A stretch of DNA of 64,000 nucleotides from [Erwinia] mediterraneensis. GTDB taxonomy: Bacteria > Pseudomonadota > Gammaproteobacteria > Enterobacterales > Enterobacteriaceae. Below the pieces are notes generated by a model that did no database searches, was not told the origin of the DNA, and saw nothing but the letters and a program-made list of their open reading frames with translations. The stretch lies in NCBI RefSeq assembly GCF_900604315.1, contig NZ_LR026978.1, positions 3,808,157-3,872,156 on the forward strand, given 5' to 3'. The translations under genes and the position numbers were made by a program. Below are positions 63,980-64,000 of this stretch, piece by piece. Positions within the stretch are counted from its first letter, which is position 1. Each line of letters starts with the position of its first letter.

Positions 63980-64000
63980 TGACTCTGAACTCGCTTACAG

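Overview
The window looks like chromosomal DNA of an Enterobacterales member, most probably Erwiniaceae (Pantoea/Erwinia type). Amn, BluF, Nac, Cbl, the Phn proteins and tRNA-Asn all resemble E. coli homologues. nac-cbl sits near an Asn tRNA as in E. coli, and the one insertion sequence has the length and proteins of IS1222, first described from Enterobacter (Pantoea) agglomerans. These identifications come from reading the sequence and from memory of the families; no database search was run.

Layout. 1-2277: the tail of an MFS transporter, a 3-hydroxyisobutyrate-dehydrogenase-like enzyme, a cupin and a FadR-type regulator. 2769-10546: a FadR-type regulator, a complete dipeptide-type ABC importer and a gamma-glutamyltransferase in one tight operon. 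10630-17195 (minus): a MATE exporter and a livJ-HMGF importer whose upstream region carries a sigma54-type promoter and an NtrC-like site. 17613-21720: amn, then the blue-light cluster ycgZ-ymgA-ariR-bluF. 21786-30607: an AzgA-type purine permease, then an OmpR-type response regulator, a ribose-type ABC importer on the opposite strand, and a hybrid sensor kinase. 30561-41807 (minus): a 14-gene phosphonate operon, phnFGHIJKLMNP-CDE1E2, with PhoB-box-like repeats both in front of phnF and in front of phnC. 42034-46281: a GGDEF-EAL protein, a TetR regulator that appears to be leaderless, an NTF2-like protein and an SDR enzyme. 46402-50298 (minus): a pyruvate-oxidase-like TPP enzyme, cbl and nac. 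50642-54129 (minus): a second ribose/inositol-type ABC importer. 54637-57820: tRNA-Asn, a PemIK-type toxin-antitoxin pair, and a remnant of a P4-like satellite immunity region cut by an IS1222-like element. 57990-63502 (minus): a carbohydrate-acid-type TRAP transporter operon with a LacI regulator, an SDR dehydrogenase and an RbsD/FucU-type protein. 63849-63979: an intergenic palindromic repeat.

Shared themes. Nutrient scavenging dominates: five ABC importers, one TRAP system, C-P lyase and a purine permease. Two units (liv and nac) show sigma54/NtrC-like nitrogen control, and the phosphonate operon shows phosphate-control-like repeats at two places. Signalling genes include BLUF light sensing, c-di-GMP turnover and a kinase/regulator pair flanking a sugar importer. 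The only clearly acquired segment is the tRNA-Asn-proximal remnant. No CRISPR array, rRNA or integrase gene was seen.
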